Source of the DNA: Pseudomonadota bacterium
Lineage (GTDB): Bacteria > Pseudomonadota > Gammaproteobacteria > DASZBR01
DNA: 64,000 nucleotides
Assembly (NCBI GenBank): GCA_021777765.1
Contig: JAJYDF010000009.1
Coordinates: 1-64,000, forward strand
Direction: 5' to 3'
The translations under genes were made by a program, and so were the position numbers. Below are positions 8,956-17,690 of the stretch, piece after piece. Under the pieces are notes generated by a model. That model did not search any database and was not told the origin of the DNA. It saw nothing but the letters and a program-made list of their open reading frames with translations. Within the stretch, counting starts at the first letter, position 1; every line of letters begins with the position of its first letter.

Positions 8956-9827
8956 TGAAAACCATATTATTTTCTTTATTTGATAATGAAATAATATCAA
9001 ATGCAATTAAAAAAGAATGTGATTTTGAAACTGGTGAAATTATTTTCAGAAAATTTCCAGATAAAGAAACCTATGTAAAAATAAATTCCGATGTGAAAGG
9101 GCGCAAAATTGTATTTGTTGCCAGTTTAATAAATCCTGATGTAAAAATATTGCCATTGCTTTTTGCAGCAAAAACAGCGCTTGATTTAGGTGCTAAAGAA
9201 ATTGGTTTAATTGCGCCTTATTTAGTGTATATGCGTCAAGATAAACAATTTAATCCAGGGGAGGGTATTACTTCAAAATATTTCTCATCATTGTTATCTC
9301 AATATTTTAATTGGTTAATAACGATTGATCCTCATTTACATCGGTTTCATTCATTAAATGAAATTTACTCTATTCCATCCTTTGTTTTACACGCAATTGA
9401 TCCCATTGCGAACTGGATAAAACAGCATGTTAATACGCCTATTCTTATTGGGCCCGATCAAGAAAGTGAACAGTGGGTTGCTAAAATAGCAAAAAAAGCA
9501 GAAGCACCTTATATGATACTGACAAAAACCAGGAAAGGTGATCGTAATGTGGAAGTTTCATTACCACAATTTGATCAGTATAAAAACAGAACCCCAATAT
9601 TAATTGACGATATTATATCTACTGGCAGAACCATGATTGAAACCATTAAACATTTAAAATCCTTGCAAATAGAAATTCCACTATGTATTGGCGTACATGC
9701 GGTATTTTCAGAAAATGCTTATGATGATTTATTGAATGCTGGTGCTGGCAAAGTGGTTACTTGTAATACGATACAACATGTTTCAAATGCAATTGATGTG
9801 AGTACTCTTATTATTGATATCCTTTAA
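8955..9827 (+). CDS. Ribose-phosphate pyrophosphokinase family protein
   Basis: A PRPP synthetase homologue of 290 residues, slightly shorter than the usual 310-315. Start ATG at 8955 follows AGGAGG (8945-8950) and overlaps the upstream stop; a GTG one codon earlier is also possible. APYLVYMRQDKQF and DPHLHRFHS correspond to the ATP-binding segments, and DDIISTGRTMIE (about 218-229) is the PRPP-binding loop with its two Asp. PRPP synthetase makes PRPP from ribose-5-phosphate and ATP. Placed after a nucleoside phosphorylase, it may recycle the ribose or run the pathway in the other direction. Divergent PRPP synthetase paralogues of this kind usually accompany the main prs gene elsewhere in the genome. 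Confidence 0.88.
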   Translation: MKTILFSLFDNEIISNAIKKECDFETGEIIFRKFPDKETYVKINSDVKGRKIVFVASLINPDVKILPLLFAAKTALDLGAKEIGLIAPYLVYMRQDKQFNPGEGITSKYFSSLLSQYFNWLITIDPHLHRFHSLNEIYSIPSFVLHAIDPIANWIKQHVNTPILIGPDQESEQWVAKIAKKAEAPYMILTKTRKGDRNVEVSLPQFDQYKNRTPILIDDIISTGRTMIETIKHLKSLQIEIPLCIGVHAVFSENAYDDLLNAGAGKVVTCNTIQHVSNAIDVSTLIIDIL

Positions 9828-9940
9828 AAAAAGATTGTTGAGAAATAAATGAATGAAATGATTTTTTGAACAATTTATGATTTTATCTATATATATTATG
9901 TAGAATTGTTATACGCTAATAAAATGTCAATTAAATTTAT

Positions 9941-9966
9941 AACCCCCAATTTTTTAGGGGGTTTTA
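9941..9966 (+). terminator. Rho-independent terminator of the phosphoketolase operon
   Basis: AACCCCC, an A/T loop, GGGGGTT, then TTATATT. The stem of five G-C pairs is extended by two A-T pairs. It lies 115 bases after the PRPP synthetase stop and just beyond the convergent gene end at 9987, so it may serve both strands. Confidence 0.8.
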
Positions 9967-9986
9967 TATTGAGATAAAAATAAAAT

Positions 9987-10385
9987 TTATTGTGCTCTTT
10001 TGGTTGAAACCGGGGATGATGTAGGACTGAATTCAGTGATAGTTTTAGTCCAAAGCTTTAAAGGATTAAATATTGTTGCATATTCAATGGCCCATTTATT
10101 TGAAAACTCATTGAAATCATCAATATTTTCCAGGCAGGTATTAATAACTTTTTTAAAACATTGGATCGAGTGTGATCTGTTTTCATTAAGCAATTTTAAT
10201 TGAAGATATAAAGTATCTTGTAAATCTTTGCTTTTTTCCAAATGTTCAGTATTTTTATTATTATTTATCGTATATTCATTGAGTATCTCTGTTGCACATT
10301 TTTGCATACGTTGGGTTATTTGAGTTGCAAGATTTTGCAAATCATTAAATTGATCCTGTATTCCGGGTATTTGAAATTGTCGCAT
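9987..10385 (-). CDS. Small helical protein, phasin-like by size and composition
   Basis: A 132-residue soluble protein predicted almost entirely helical: many Gln, Asn, Leu and Lys, and heptad-like spacing through residues 10-110. The C-terminus (SPTSSPVSTKRAQ) looks unstructured. Size, helical content and the NPLKLWTKT-type segment near the end recall phasins, the proteins that coat polyhydroxyalkanoate granules, but no diagnostic motif is certain. A decayed PHA synthase gene at 17.7-18.7 kb makes the idea reasonable. ATG at 10385 is preceded by GGAG (minus strand). Otherwise treat as hypothetical. Confidence 0.5.
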   Translation of the reverse strand: MRQFQIPGIQDQFNDLQNLATQITQRMQKCATEILNEYTINNNKNTEHLEKSKDLQDTLYLQLKLLNENRSHSIQCFKKVINTCLENIDDFNEFSNKWAIEYATIFNPLKLWTKTITEFSPTSSPVSTKRAQ

Positions 10386-10998
10386 AGCTTTTTACTCTCC
10401 TTAGTTAATCTAAAATATACAACACTAGTAAATTAGTGTTATCTATCTTAGATAAATTGTTAAAAACTAACAAAGAAGCAAGTGGATTAGATGATTTCGT
10501 CAAAGATGTGCTTGATGATCCAAAGTGAGGACAAAAACATTTTTGTGACAAAACTTCCTTGCTTGGCGCTAACTTGTAAATAGCAAACTATGTTTAATGC
10601 TAAAGATCAAAAATCGTATAGTTTGCTGTTCTGAAAGCGTTACAAACTTAGCAACTATACATTCATTAGTAAAGAGGAAATGTCTTATTTCACCAACAAC
10701 TTTTTTAACATATTTTATCGATGCATTTGCTAATAGAGAATTTCTCTCTGAGAAACTACATTGATAATAATCAAGTTCATCAGCAACATTTCTATATATT
10801 GTTTGTTTTTTTGAATTAGATAATTATTTTTTAGCAGCTTTGTTTATTTGATGTACTAAGAAGGATTCTTAGATGTCAACCACTGAGATGTTTGTAATGG
10901 AACATGTTAAAACGATATTTTTTACAATACTTTATTGCAATTATTGTAAATTTTATTCTTTTTATTGTTCAATAGTTTTTTAAGATAAAATAAGGTAA
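10386..10998. other. Gene-poor stretch with coding remnants and an inverted repeat
   Basis: No intact gene. On the minus strand 10569-10823 is open for 84 codons but has no ATG, and a stop precedes it. The translation (…VADELDYYQCSFSERN…) looks like real protein rather than noise, so it may be a gene remnant. On the + strand 10452-10527 could be a short C-terminal remnant ending in LDDFVKDVLDDPK. An inverted repeat of ten bases (AGCAAACTAT 10582-10591, ATAGTTTGCT 10618-10627) lies inside the minus-strand frame. Confidence 0.45.
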
Positions 10999-12186
10999 AT
11001 GATTATGTATAATTGTTTGAGATTTAAACCATCTGTAAATTTATCTATAGGTGTAGAATTAGAAATACAATTGATAAGCACAGAAGATTATGATTTAACT
11101 CCATCTGCTAATCATTTTCTCAAACGAGTGTCTGGTAGTATATATGCAAAAAATATCAAACCAGAAATTACACAAAGCATGCTCGAGATTAATTCAAGCC
11201 CTCATACATCTATTCAAGAATTGCAAATAGAGCTTGCACAAATAGGTGAATTCATGATTGAGAAGGCAAATCAATTAGATATTTTTCTTGCAGGAGGAGG
11301 GACGCATCCATTTCAGTTATGGAATAAAAGAAAAATTTTTCGTGATCCTAAATTTGAACGTGCTGCAAACAAATATGGGTATCTTGCAAAGCAATATACT
11401 GTATTTGGATTACATATACATATTGGCTGTGCAACACCTGAAGACATGTTATATCTATTGCATAGTTTACCTAGATATGTACCTCAATTAATTGCATTGA
11501 GTGCGTCCTCACCATTTTGCCAAGGAATTGATACAGACTTCGCATCTTCACGTTCAACCTTCGTTAATGCTTTTCCTTTATATGGATTATCTCCCATCAT
11601 TACTGATTGGGAAGATTTCAATTTGTATATAGATAACTTAAAAAGCTTATCCATTATTGAAACGATAGATAATTTGTATTGGGACATCAGGCCTCGTCCA
11701 GAATTTGGTACGATTGAAATTCGCGTATGTGATATGCCATTATCAATTCAAAAAGTAAATCATTTAACAGCTTATGCACAAACGTTGGCCTATTATCTTC
11801 TTAGCGAAAAACCTGATATTTCTTATCATCATAATGAAAGTCATCTTTATCAATATAATAAATTTCAAGCAGCTCGTTATGGGTTTAGTGGAAGATATAT
11901 TAATCCTAATTCTTTGCAAGAATTAACAATCAAAAATGACATCTTAAACACCTATCAACTCCTAATACCTTACGTAGAAGAATTTAATAATCAAGAATTT
12001 GTTAGTGAATTAATGAACAGTGTCATTCAAGAGAAAAATGATACCGCTTTGATTAGAAGTATTTATTATAACAACGGTTCGTTAACCGAAATAATTAAAT
12101 TTCAAATTGAGCAATTTATGAATATTAATTACTCATCAAGGATAGTCCATTATAAAAACTCTGCATATAGAGATATAATTATATAA
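10999..12186 (+). CDS. Carboxylate-amine ligase, YbdK/GCS2 family
   Basis: A 395-residue member of glutamate-cysteine ligase family 2 (YbdK type), ATP-dependent carboxylate-amine ligases. Family features in order: GVELEIQLI (about 18-26, the metal-binding Glu pair), KPEITQSMLEINSSPHTS (about 55-72), GGGTHPF (about 98-104), GLHIHIGCATPEDML (about 134-148, His ligands), SASSPFCQGIDTDFASSR, and RPRPEFGTIEIRVCD (about 228-242). All are intact, so it should be active. E. coli YbdK has weak gamma-glutamylcysteine synthetase activity; the true substrate of most members is unknown. Either ATG (10999 or 11005) may be used. Two membrane-protein genes follow on the same strand. Confidence 0.88.
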   Translation: MIMYNCLRFKPSVNLSIGVELEIQLISTEDYDLTPSANHFLKRVSGSIYAKNIKPEITQSMLEINSSPHTSIQELQIELAQIGEFMIEKANQLDIFLAGGGTHPFQLWNKRKIFRDPKFERAANKYGYLAKQYTVFGLHIHIGCATPEDMLYLLHSLPRYVPQLIALSASSPFCQGIDTDFASSRSTFVNAFPLYGLSPIITDWEDFNLYIDNLKSLSIIETIDNLYWDIRPRPEFGTIEIRVCDMPLSIQKVNHLTAYAQTLAYYLLSEKPDISYHHNESHLYQYNKFQAARYGFSGRYINPNSLQELTIKNDILNTYQLLIPYVEEFNNQEFVSELMNSVIQEKNDTALIRSIYYNNGSLTEIIKFQIEQFMNINYSSRIVHYKNSAYRDIII

Positions 12187-12235
12187 ATACCTTATTACAA
12201 ACTAATTTATTCGTTCGACAATATGGGAGTTGTAT

Positions 12236-12514
12236 ATGTCAGAATACAATCATTTGAGTGTATTAGGTAGTGGCATGGCATTAGGTTTAACCTCTGCTAT
12301 ATACATGTTTTTATTTGGATTAATGGCGTGGTTATTCTCTTATGGGATTGCGATGGTTAATTCTATAGGCACAATTTATATAGGTTTTAAACCTACATTC
12401 ACTGGCAGCTTGATTGGATTAGGTTATGGTTTTGTAGTTGGATTTTTTGGTGGCGTTTTAATTGCATGGCTGTATAATTTGTGCAGTAAATGCTGTCATA
12501 AGAGAGAATCTTAA
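12236..12514 (+). CDS. Small membrane protein with two hydrophobic segments
   Basis: A 92-residue protein. ATG at 12236 is chosen because GGGAG lies six bases upstream; a TTG two codons earlier is unlikely. Two hydrophobic stretches rich in glycine (about residues 10-42 and 53-80) flank a short loop, and the tail is short, with CSKCCHKRES. No known function; small Gly-rich two-helix proteins of this type occur beside stress and acetate-metabolism genes. It is 44 bases from the preceding ligase gene and about 20 bases before the ClC gene, so the three are probably co-transcribed. Confidence 0.7.
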   Translation: MSEYNHLSVLGSGMALGLTSAIYMFLFGLMAWLFSYGIAMVNSIGTIYIGFKPTFTGSLIGLGYGFVVGFFGGVLIAWLYNLCSKCCHKRES

Positions 12515-12534
12515 CTAGCTAAGAAATCAAACCG

Positions 12535-13869
12535 ATGAAATGGAATTTTTATAAATTATTCGTTACTTTAAGTCTAGCTATATTAGTAGGAATATTGTCT
12601 GGGTCATGTGCATTTTTATTTCAAGAATTAATAGCTCTTGTCAATAATATATTTTTCTTTGGTCATTTTAGTTTTTCTTTTCACGAATCACTTCATGTTC
12701 CACCCAGTATTTGGGGGGTTGGAATTGTTTTTGTTCCCATGGTTGGTGGACTATTAGTGATATTGTTAATTGAAAAATTTGCTGCGGATGAAAGAGGGCT
12801 TAGTGTACCTGAAATTATATATAAAATTCACAATAACCAAGGAAAGATTCGGCCTAAAATTGCATTGGCCAAAACACTTGCATCCGCGATATCAATTGGT
12901 TCAGGTGCATCAATAGGCCGTGAAGGCCCTGTTGTTGAAATAGGCGCAGCTATAGGCTCATTATTGAGTGATGTTATTTCTTTAACGGATGAACAACGGA
13001 TAATTTTAGTCGCAGCAGGTGCCGCATCTGCAACAACAGCAATATTTAATGCCCCATTAGCAGGGGTAGCATTTGCTATCGAATTATTACTGATATCTAT
13101 AAATGGCCTTGCTCTGTTATCGATTGCAGTTGCTGTCATAACAACTCTATTATTTAAATATTTATTTATTAATATCTCACCAATATTCACATTAAATAGT
13201 GTAGAGTCTTTCAAAGATAATTATGCTTTATTAATTAATTTATTATTATGTGTTGCTCTTGGTGTTATACTTGGCATTATCTCAGCATTATTTATATATT
13301 TAGTATATTGGTTTGAAGATCGATTTAATTCACTAATGAAAAATCCCTATTTAAGACATAGTATTGCCATGATTGTTGTTGGAATTCTGCTATACGCATT
13401 TATGCAATTATTTGGTCACTATTATATTGAAGGAATTGGATTTGCGACAATTCAGGATTGTTTAAGTTCTTTAATTATGAATCCATGGTTTCTGCTATTA
13501 TTAATCATGTGTAAATTATTAGCGACTTGTTTATCACTAGGCTCGGGTGCTTCGGGTGGTATTTTTTCACCCGCATTATTTATAGGCGCCACGTTGGGCA
13601 CACTTTTTGCCGTTACAATTAATCATATATTTCCGCATCTAACTATTAATCCTGTATTATTTACAATGGTAGGAATGGCAGGTGTATTAGGAAGTGTAAC
13701 AGGTGCATTGGTGACAGCAATTCTAATAACATTAGAAATGACAAATAATTGGAACGTGATATTACCAATAATTATTACAACAATAATTGCTTATAGTGTG
13801 AGAAAGCAATTTTCTAATGAAAACATTTATACTTTAAAATTAGTCAGACGTTATTCTAAACTAAATTAA
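12535..13869 (+). CDS. ClC-family chloride transporter
   Basis: A 444-residue inner-membrane protein with the many hydrophobic helices of the ClC family, which moves chloride or exchanges it for protons. Selectivity motifs: GSGASIGREGP (122-132), GSGASGGIFSP (about 337-347) and the SVTGALVTAILITLEM helix near the end. The gating glutamate is present (GREGP). At the position where E. coli ClC has the second, inner proton glutamate (IEEMR), this protein reads IELLL, so the inner acidic residue appears replaced by Leu. That change is associated with channels or altered coupling in other ClCs. The gene ends ten bases from the convergent MaoC-Pta gene. Confidence 0.92.
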   Translation: MKWNFYKLFVTLSLAILVGILSGSCAFLFQELIALVNNIFFFGHFSFSFHESLHVPPSIWGVGIVFVPMVGGLLVILLIEKFAADERGLSVPEIIYKIHNNQGKIRPKIALAKTLASAISIGSGASIGREGPVVEIGAAIGSLLSDVISLTDEQRIILVAAGAASATTAIFNAPLAGVAFAIELLLISINGLALLSIAVAVITTLLFKYLFINISPIFTLNSVESFKDNYALLINLLLCVALGVILGIISALFIYLVYWFEDRFNSLMKNPYLRHSIAMIVVGILLYAFMQLFGHYYIEGIGFATIQDCLSSLIMNPWFLLLLIMCKLLATCLSLGSGASGGIFSPALFIGATLGTLFAVTINHIFPHLTINPVLFTMVGMAGVLGSVTGALVTAILITLEMTNNWNVILPIIITTIIAYSVRKQFSNENIYTLKLVRRYSKLN

Positions 13870-13878
13870 ATTTCATAA

Positions 13879-15240
13879 TTAATCTTTTGGATTCTTGTGT
13901 TCCTTATTACGTGCATAAATTAATGCCATTGCACAAGATGCCTTGCGTGATTCATTATCACTGCTGAGGCTTGTTAAAATAATGGGAACAGCTGCACCCA
14001 TCACGATGCCCGCTGCTTCAACACCTGATAAAAAAGTCATTTGTTTATAAAGCAAGTTTCCTGATTCAAGTTCAGGCGTAACAAGGATATCAGCATTGCC
14101 TGCCACTGCATTATCAAATGCAAGTGGCCCATCGACAATACCACCCGTAATTTGGCCACGCTCTGCCATTTTACATAATGCTGTTGCATCTAATGTCGAA
14201 GGAATTTTTTCATTTACTATTTCAACTGCAGAAAGAATTGCAACTTTAGGCTGTCCTAATCCTAATCCCGAAAACAAATCAATAGCATTTTGGATAATGT
14301 CTTTTTTTTCTTGCAAATTAGGCGAAATATTAATGACCGCATCTGTCAAAAATAAAGGTTTAAAATAATTAGGTGCTTCCATAGAGAATACATGACTGAT
14401 TCTACGACCAGTGCGCAAGCCATTGACTTTATCAACGATCGGTCCCATTAATTCATCTATATGAATTTTTCCTTTCATAATCGCTTCTGCTTTACCTTCT
14501 TTTACTAATCTAACAGCGGTTTCAGCAGATTCATTGCTATGATTTGTAGAAACAATTTCATATTTTGAAATATCAATCTTAGCTTCTTGGGCAGCATTTT
14601 GGATTTTATCTTTTGGCCCAACAAGGATAGGTGTAATTAATTTGTCTTCTGCAGCATCAATAGCACCTTGCAATGAAAGTGGATCGACAGGATGCACTAC
14701 AACTGTTTTAAGCGGCGCAAAATCATTTTTTAATTTGATGAGCTCTTTGTACCAAGTGCCTTCAGGTTCTTTAAGAACCACTTTTGGTAATTCGACTCGC
14801 TCTCTTTTTACTTTTTTAGTGGGTGCAATCACTGTAGCCATGCCACTGATAACTGTCTTACCTGCTTGGTTGATACATATGCAATCTAAATCAACTATAT
14901 TTTTTTCTGGTTTTTTATCCTTTACTGTCACAATGATAGTAATTGTATCGCCTGGTACAACAGGTGCTGTGAATTTAAGTGTTTGATCTAAATAAATGGT
15001 ACCTGGTCCAGGAAGTTCTGTACCCAATACTGTGGAGATAAGCGAAGCTCCCCACATTCCTTGTGCGATGATCTTATGAAACATGTCATCTTTGGCATAT
15101 TCAGCATCTACATGAGCAGGATTCACATCACCTGACATTATTGAAAATAATTCGATGTCTTTTGGTGTTAACGTACGTTTTAAACTGGCTGATTCACCAA
15201 TTGTTAATTCGTCAAAAGTATGATTTTCTATCATTGTCAT
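13879..15240 (-). CDS. Bifunctional enoyl-CoA hydratase (MaoC) / phosphate acetyltransferase
   Basis: A 453-residue fusion. Residues 1-140 form a MaoC hot-dog hydratase domain, with GDVNPAHVDAEYA (about 34-46) carrying the hydratase motif. Residues 160-450 are a phosphate acetyl/butyryltransferase domain (VVHPVDPLSL, GPKDKI, MKGKIHTDEL-like, and GIVMGAAVPIILTSLS at the end). The second domain would interconvert acetyl-CoA and acetyl phosphate, taking the phosphoketolase product into central metabolism. The MaoC domain could act on enoyl- or hydroxyacyl-CoA, consistent with the neighbouring PHA synthase remnant. The ATG is preceded by AGGAG on the minus strand. The proton ATPase lies 62 bases upstream on the same strand. 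Confidence 0.92.
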   Translation of the reverse strand: MTMIENHTFDELTIGESASLKRTLTPKDIELFSIMSGDVNPAHVDAEYAKDDMFHKIIAQGMWGASLISTVLGTELPGPGTIYLDQTLKFTAPVVPGDTITIIVTVKDKKPEKNIVDLDCICINQAGKTVISGMATVIAPTKKVKRERVELPKVVLKEPEGTWYKELIKLKNDFAPLKTVVVHPVDPLSLQGAIDAAEDKLITPILVGPKDKIQNAAQEAKIDISKYEIVSTNHSNESAETAVRLVKEGKAEAIMKGKIHIDELMGPIVDKVNGLRTGRRISHVFSMEAPNYFKPLFLTDAVINISPNLQEKKDIIQNAIDLFSGLGLGQPKVAILSAVEIVNEKIPSTLDATALCKMAERGQITGGIVDGPLAFDNAVAGNADILVTPELESGNLLYKQMTFLSGVEAAGIVMGAAVPIILTSLSSDNESRKASCAMALIYARNKEHKNPKD

Positions 15241-15301
15241 AATAACTCTCCTTTTAATTTACAATTGAATAATCCTTCGCCGACATTATGAATTAAAACC
15301 A

Positions 15302-17677
15302 TTATTCCGAATGATGTTTATTAAGAAATGTTTTATAAAGAAACATTTTTACACCACTTGCAATAAACATCCACATTAGTGAATAACCCCAAATTAATAA
15401 TGCATATCTCCATCCTATCGGAGTCACATACCATCCATAAACTGCAGCGAATGTGCCAATTACTTGCGTTGTTTCTATGGTGATAAAAAGTCGTAAATTA
15501 GGCCATGGACGATGCCAGATAACGCCCACATTGCGCGTAATATATATTGTTAGGTGGCCAGCAACTAATAATTTAAGAAAAATGAAAGTTTGTATGAGAG
15601 GTAATGATAATAATAAATAATTTTTTGCAAAATAAAATAAAATAAATGTACTAATTACCCCAGTTATGCCTAAAGCAGTGCTGATAATTAATACACGCTG
15701 CATGTCCCAACGCACTGGATGTTGTGCAACTGGTACATTATCATAGGCAATCATCATAATAGGAAAATCATTTAAAATCGCAAGTAATACTATCATTACA
15801 GCTGTAACGGGATAAAAATTAAATATAACAATACTTGACGAAATAAATAGTAGTACTCTTATTGTTTCTGCAATTCTAAAAGTCGCATAACTCAGCATTC
15901 GTTCAAAAATTTTTCTTGCTTCTTCAATGCCTTTGGTAATTACTGATAAACCACTTTCAGTCAAAACTAAATCCGCAGCGGCACGTGCAGCATCAGTTGC
16001 ACCTCCGACTGCAATGCCCACATCTGCTTGTTTTAATGCGGGTGCATCATTAACGCCATCACCCGTCATACCAACAATATGATCACGGCTTTGCAAGATT
16101 TTGACTATTTTAAATTTATGTTCAGGAAATACCTCAGCAAAACCATCAATTTTTTCTAATTGATTTTCATCCAAGTTTTCTGTTTTAAATATTGCTTCAG
16201 CTGAAACAATATTTTGACCTAATCCAATTTTTTGTGAAATTTCTTTTGCAATAGAAGTATGATCCCCGGTAAGCATTTTAATATTTAAGCCCATTTGCAT
16301 AGCAGACAATATTGTTGTTTTTGTATCATCTCTTGGCGGATCGAATAATGCGATTAATCCTAAATATTGCCAGTTTCCGTTGTTATCTTTTTTGGCAACG
16401 CCTAATGCTCTATATCCGGCGTTTGCTAAATGATCGACCGCGCTATTTACTTTTTCAATTATCTCGGGTTGTTGTACCAATTCAAGAATGACTTGAGGTG
16501 CACCTTTTGTTACTTGAAAAGTACTATCGTTTTGCTTAATAGTTGCTTCAGCACGTTTATGTGTAGGATCAAATGGAATAAATTTTGTTGTTTCATATTC
16601 ATTTAAATTAATCGTGGATGGAACAGCTTTTAATATAGCTTGATCAATAACATCTTCAGAATTTTGTTCACAGGCTAATGCCGCGGTTAAAATTAATTCT
16701 TCTTTATTTTTAGCATTTATCAAAACTGGATCACCCATGGTTAATTGATTTTTTGTGAGGGTACCCGTTTTATCAGAACATAAAATATCCATTCCTGCCA
16801 TTTCTTCAATGGAAGATAATTTTGATACAATGGCTTTCAATTTTGCTAGCTCTAATGCACCTACTGCCATTGTTACCGTTAATACTGCAGGCAATGCAAC
16901 AGGAATAGCAGCAATAGTTAGAATTAATGCAAATAAAAGAGTATGCAAAAAAGGAACATGTCTAAAATAGGAAACAATTAAAATAATTGCGACCAATACC
17001 AATGTGATATGAATAAGGAAATTACCGATTTTTAATACAGCTTTTTGAAAATGAGAAACTGTTTTCGCTGTTTCAACTAATTTTGCAGTTCTGCCAAAAT
17101 AGGTATTCATTCCTGTGCCGGAAACAATACCAATCATTTCACCTAATCTAACAATTGAGCCCGAATAAACATCTTCACCTACTTTTTTATCTACTGGAAG
17201 TGATTCGCCTGTTAATGTGGATTGATCAACAGTTAAATATTCACCTGATAATAATTTTATATCTGCAGGAATAATATTGCCTAATTTAATTAATACAATA
17301 TCACCAGGCACTAATTGTTTTGCAGGTAATGTTTGCCATTCACCATTACGCAATACTCTTGCTGTTAAAGCTAATTTTTGTTTTAGTGCAGCTATAGCAT
17401 TATCAGCCTTATATTGTTGCCAAAATCCTACACCTGCATTGAGTGCTAACATTAAACAAATAATTGAAAAGTCTTCCCAGCGTCGTAAAACACCTGACAA
17501 AATGACCGCTGTTTCAATCATCCACGGAATAGGGCCCCAAAAAAACTTTAAAAATTTGATAAAATTACTGGTTTGTTTTTCTTCTATGGCATTTTCACCG
17601 AAAGAAGTTAGACGCTTATTTGCTTCTTCAGATGTAAGTCCTATTTTTGGGTCTGTATTTAAATTACTTTGATTCAT
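15302..17677 (-). CDS. Plasma-membrane proton-efflux P-type ATPase (type IIIA)
   Basis: A P-type ATPase of about 791 residues. The start is placed at 17677 (MNQSNLNTDPK), with AAGGAAA upstream; a longer frame from 17752 adds a poorly conserved 25 residues. Motifs: TGES (156-159, actuator loop), the TM4 segment IPVALPAV, DKTGTLT with the phosphorylated Asp at about 302, KGAPQVI, TGD, and GDGVNDAPALKQADVGIA (hinge). IPVALP and the short cytoplasmic C-terminus match fungal/plant-type H+-ATPases as found in many bacteria. It pumps protons out at the cost of ATP and would help pH homeostasis. Its stop is 62 bases before the MaoC-Pta start, so the two may share a transcript; the PHA synthase remnant lies immediately upstream. 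Confidence 0.92.
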   Translation of the reverse strand: MNQSNLNTDPKIGLTSEEANKRLTSFGENAIEEKQTSNFIKFLKFFWGPIPWMIETAVILSGVLRRWEDFSIICLMLALNAGVGFWQQYKADNAIAALKQKLALTARVLRNGEWQTLPAKQLVPGDIVLIKLGNIIPADIKLLSGEYLTVDQSTLTGESLPVDKKVGEDVYSGSIVRLGEMIGIVSGTGMNTYFGRTAKLVETAKTVSHFQKAVLKIGNFLIHITLVLVAIILIVSYFRHVPFLHTLLFALILTIAAIPVALPAVLTVTMAVGALELAKLKAIVSKLSSIEEMAGMDILCSDKTGTLTKNQLTMGDPVLINAKNKEELILTAALACEQNSEDVIDQAILKAVPSTINLNEYETTKFIPFDPTHKRAEATIKQNDSTFQVTKGAPQVILELVQQPEIIEKVNSAVDHLANAGYRALGVAKKDNNGNWQYLGLIALFDPPRDDTKTTILSAMQMGLNIKMLTGDHTSIAKEISQKIGLGQNIVSAEAIFKTENLDENQLEKIDGFAEVFPEHKFKIVKILQSRDHIVGMTGDGVNDAPALKQADVGIAVGGATDAARAAADLVLTESGLSVITKGIEEARKIFERMLSYATFRIAETIRVLLFISSSIVIFNFYPVTAVMIVLLAILNDFPIMMIAYDNVPVAQHPVRWDMQRVLIISTALGITGVISTFILFYFAKNYLLLSLPLIQTFIFLKLLVAGHLTIYITRNVGVIWHRPWPNLRLFITIETTQVIGTFAAVYGWYVTPIGWRYALLIWGYSLMWMFIASGVKMFLYKTFLNKHHSE

Positions 17678-17690
17678 GCTAATAATTTCC

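Noticed and set aside
12828-13214. 128-codon frame on the minus strand
   Set aside because: Inside the ClC gene, composition of an antisense frame of a membrane protein.
17277-17672. 131-codon frame on the + strand
   Set aside because: Antisense to the proton ATPase; no family resemblance.
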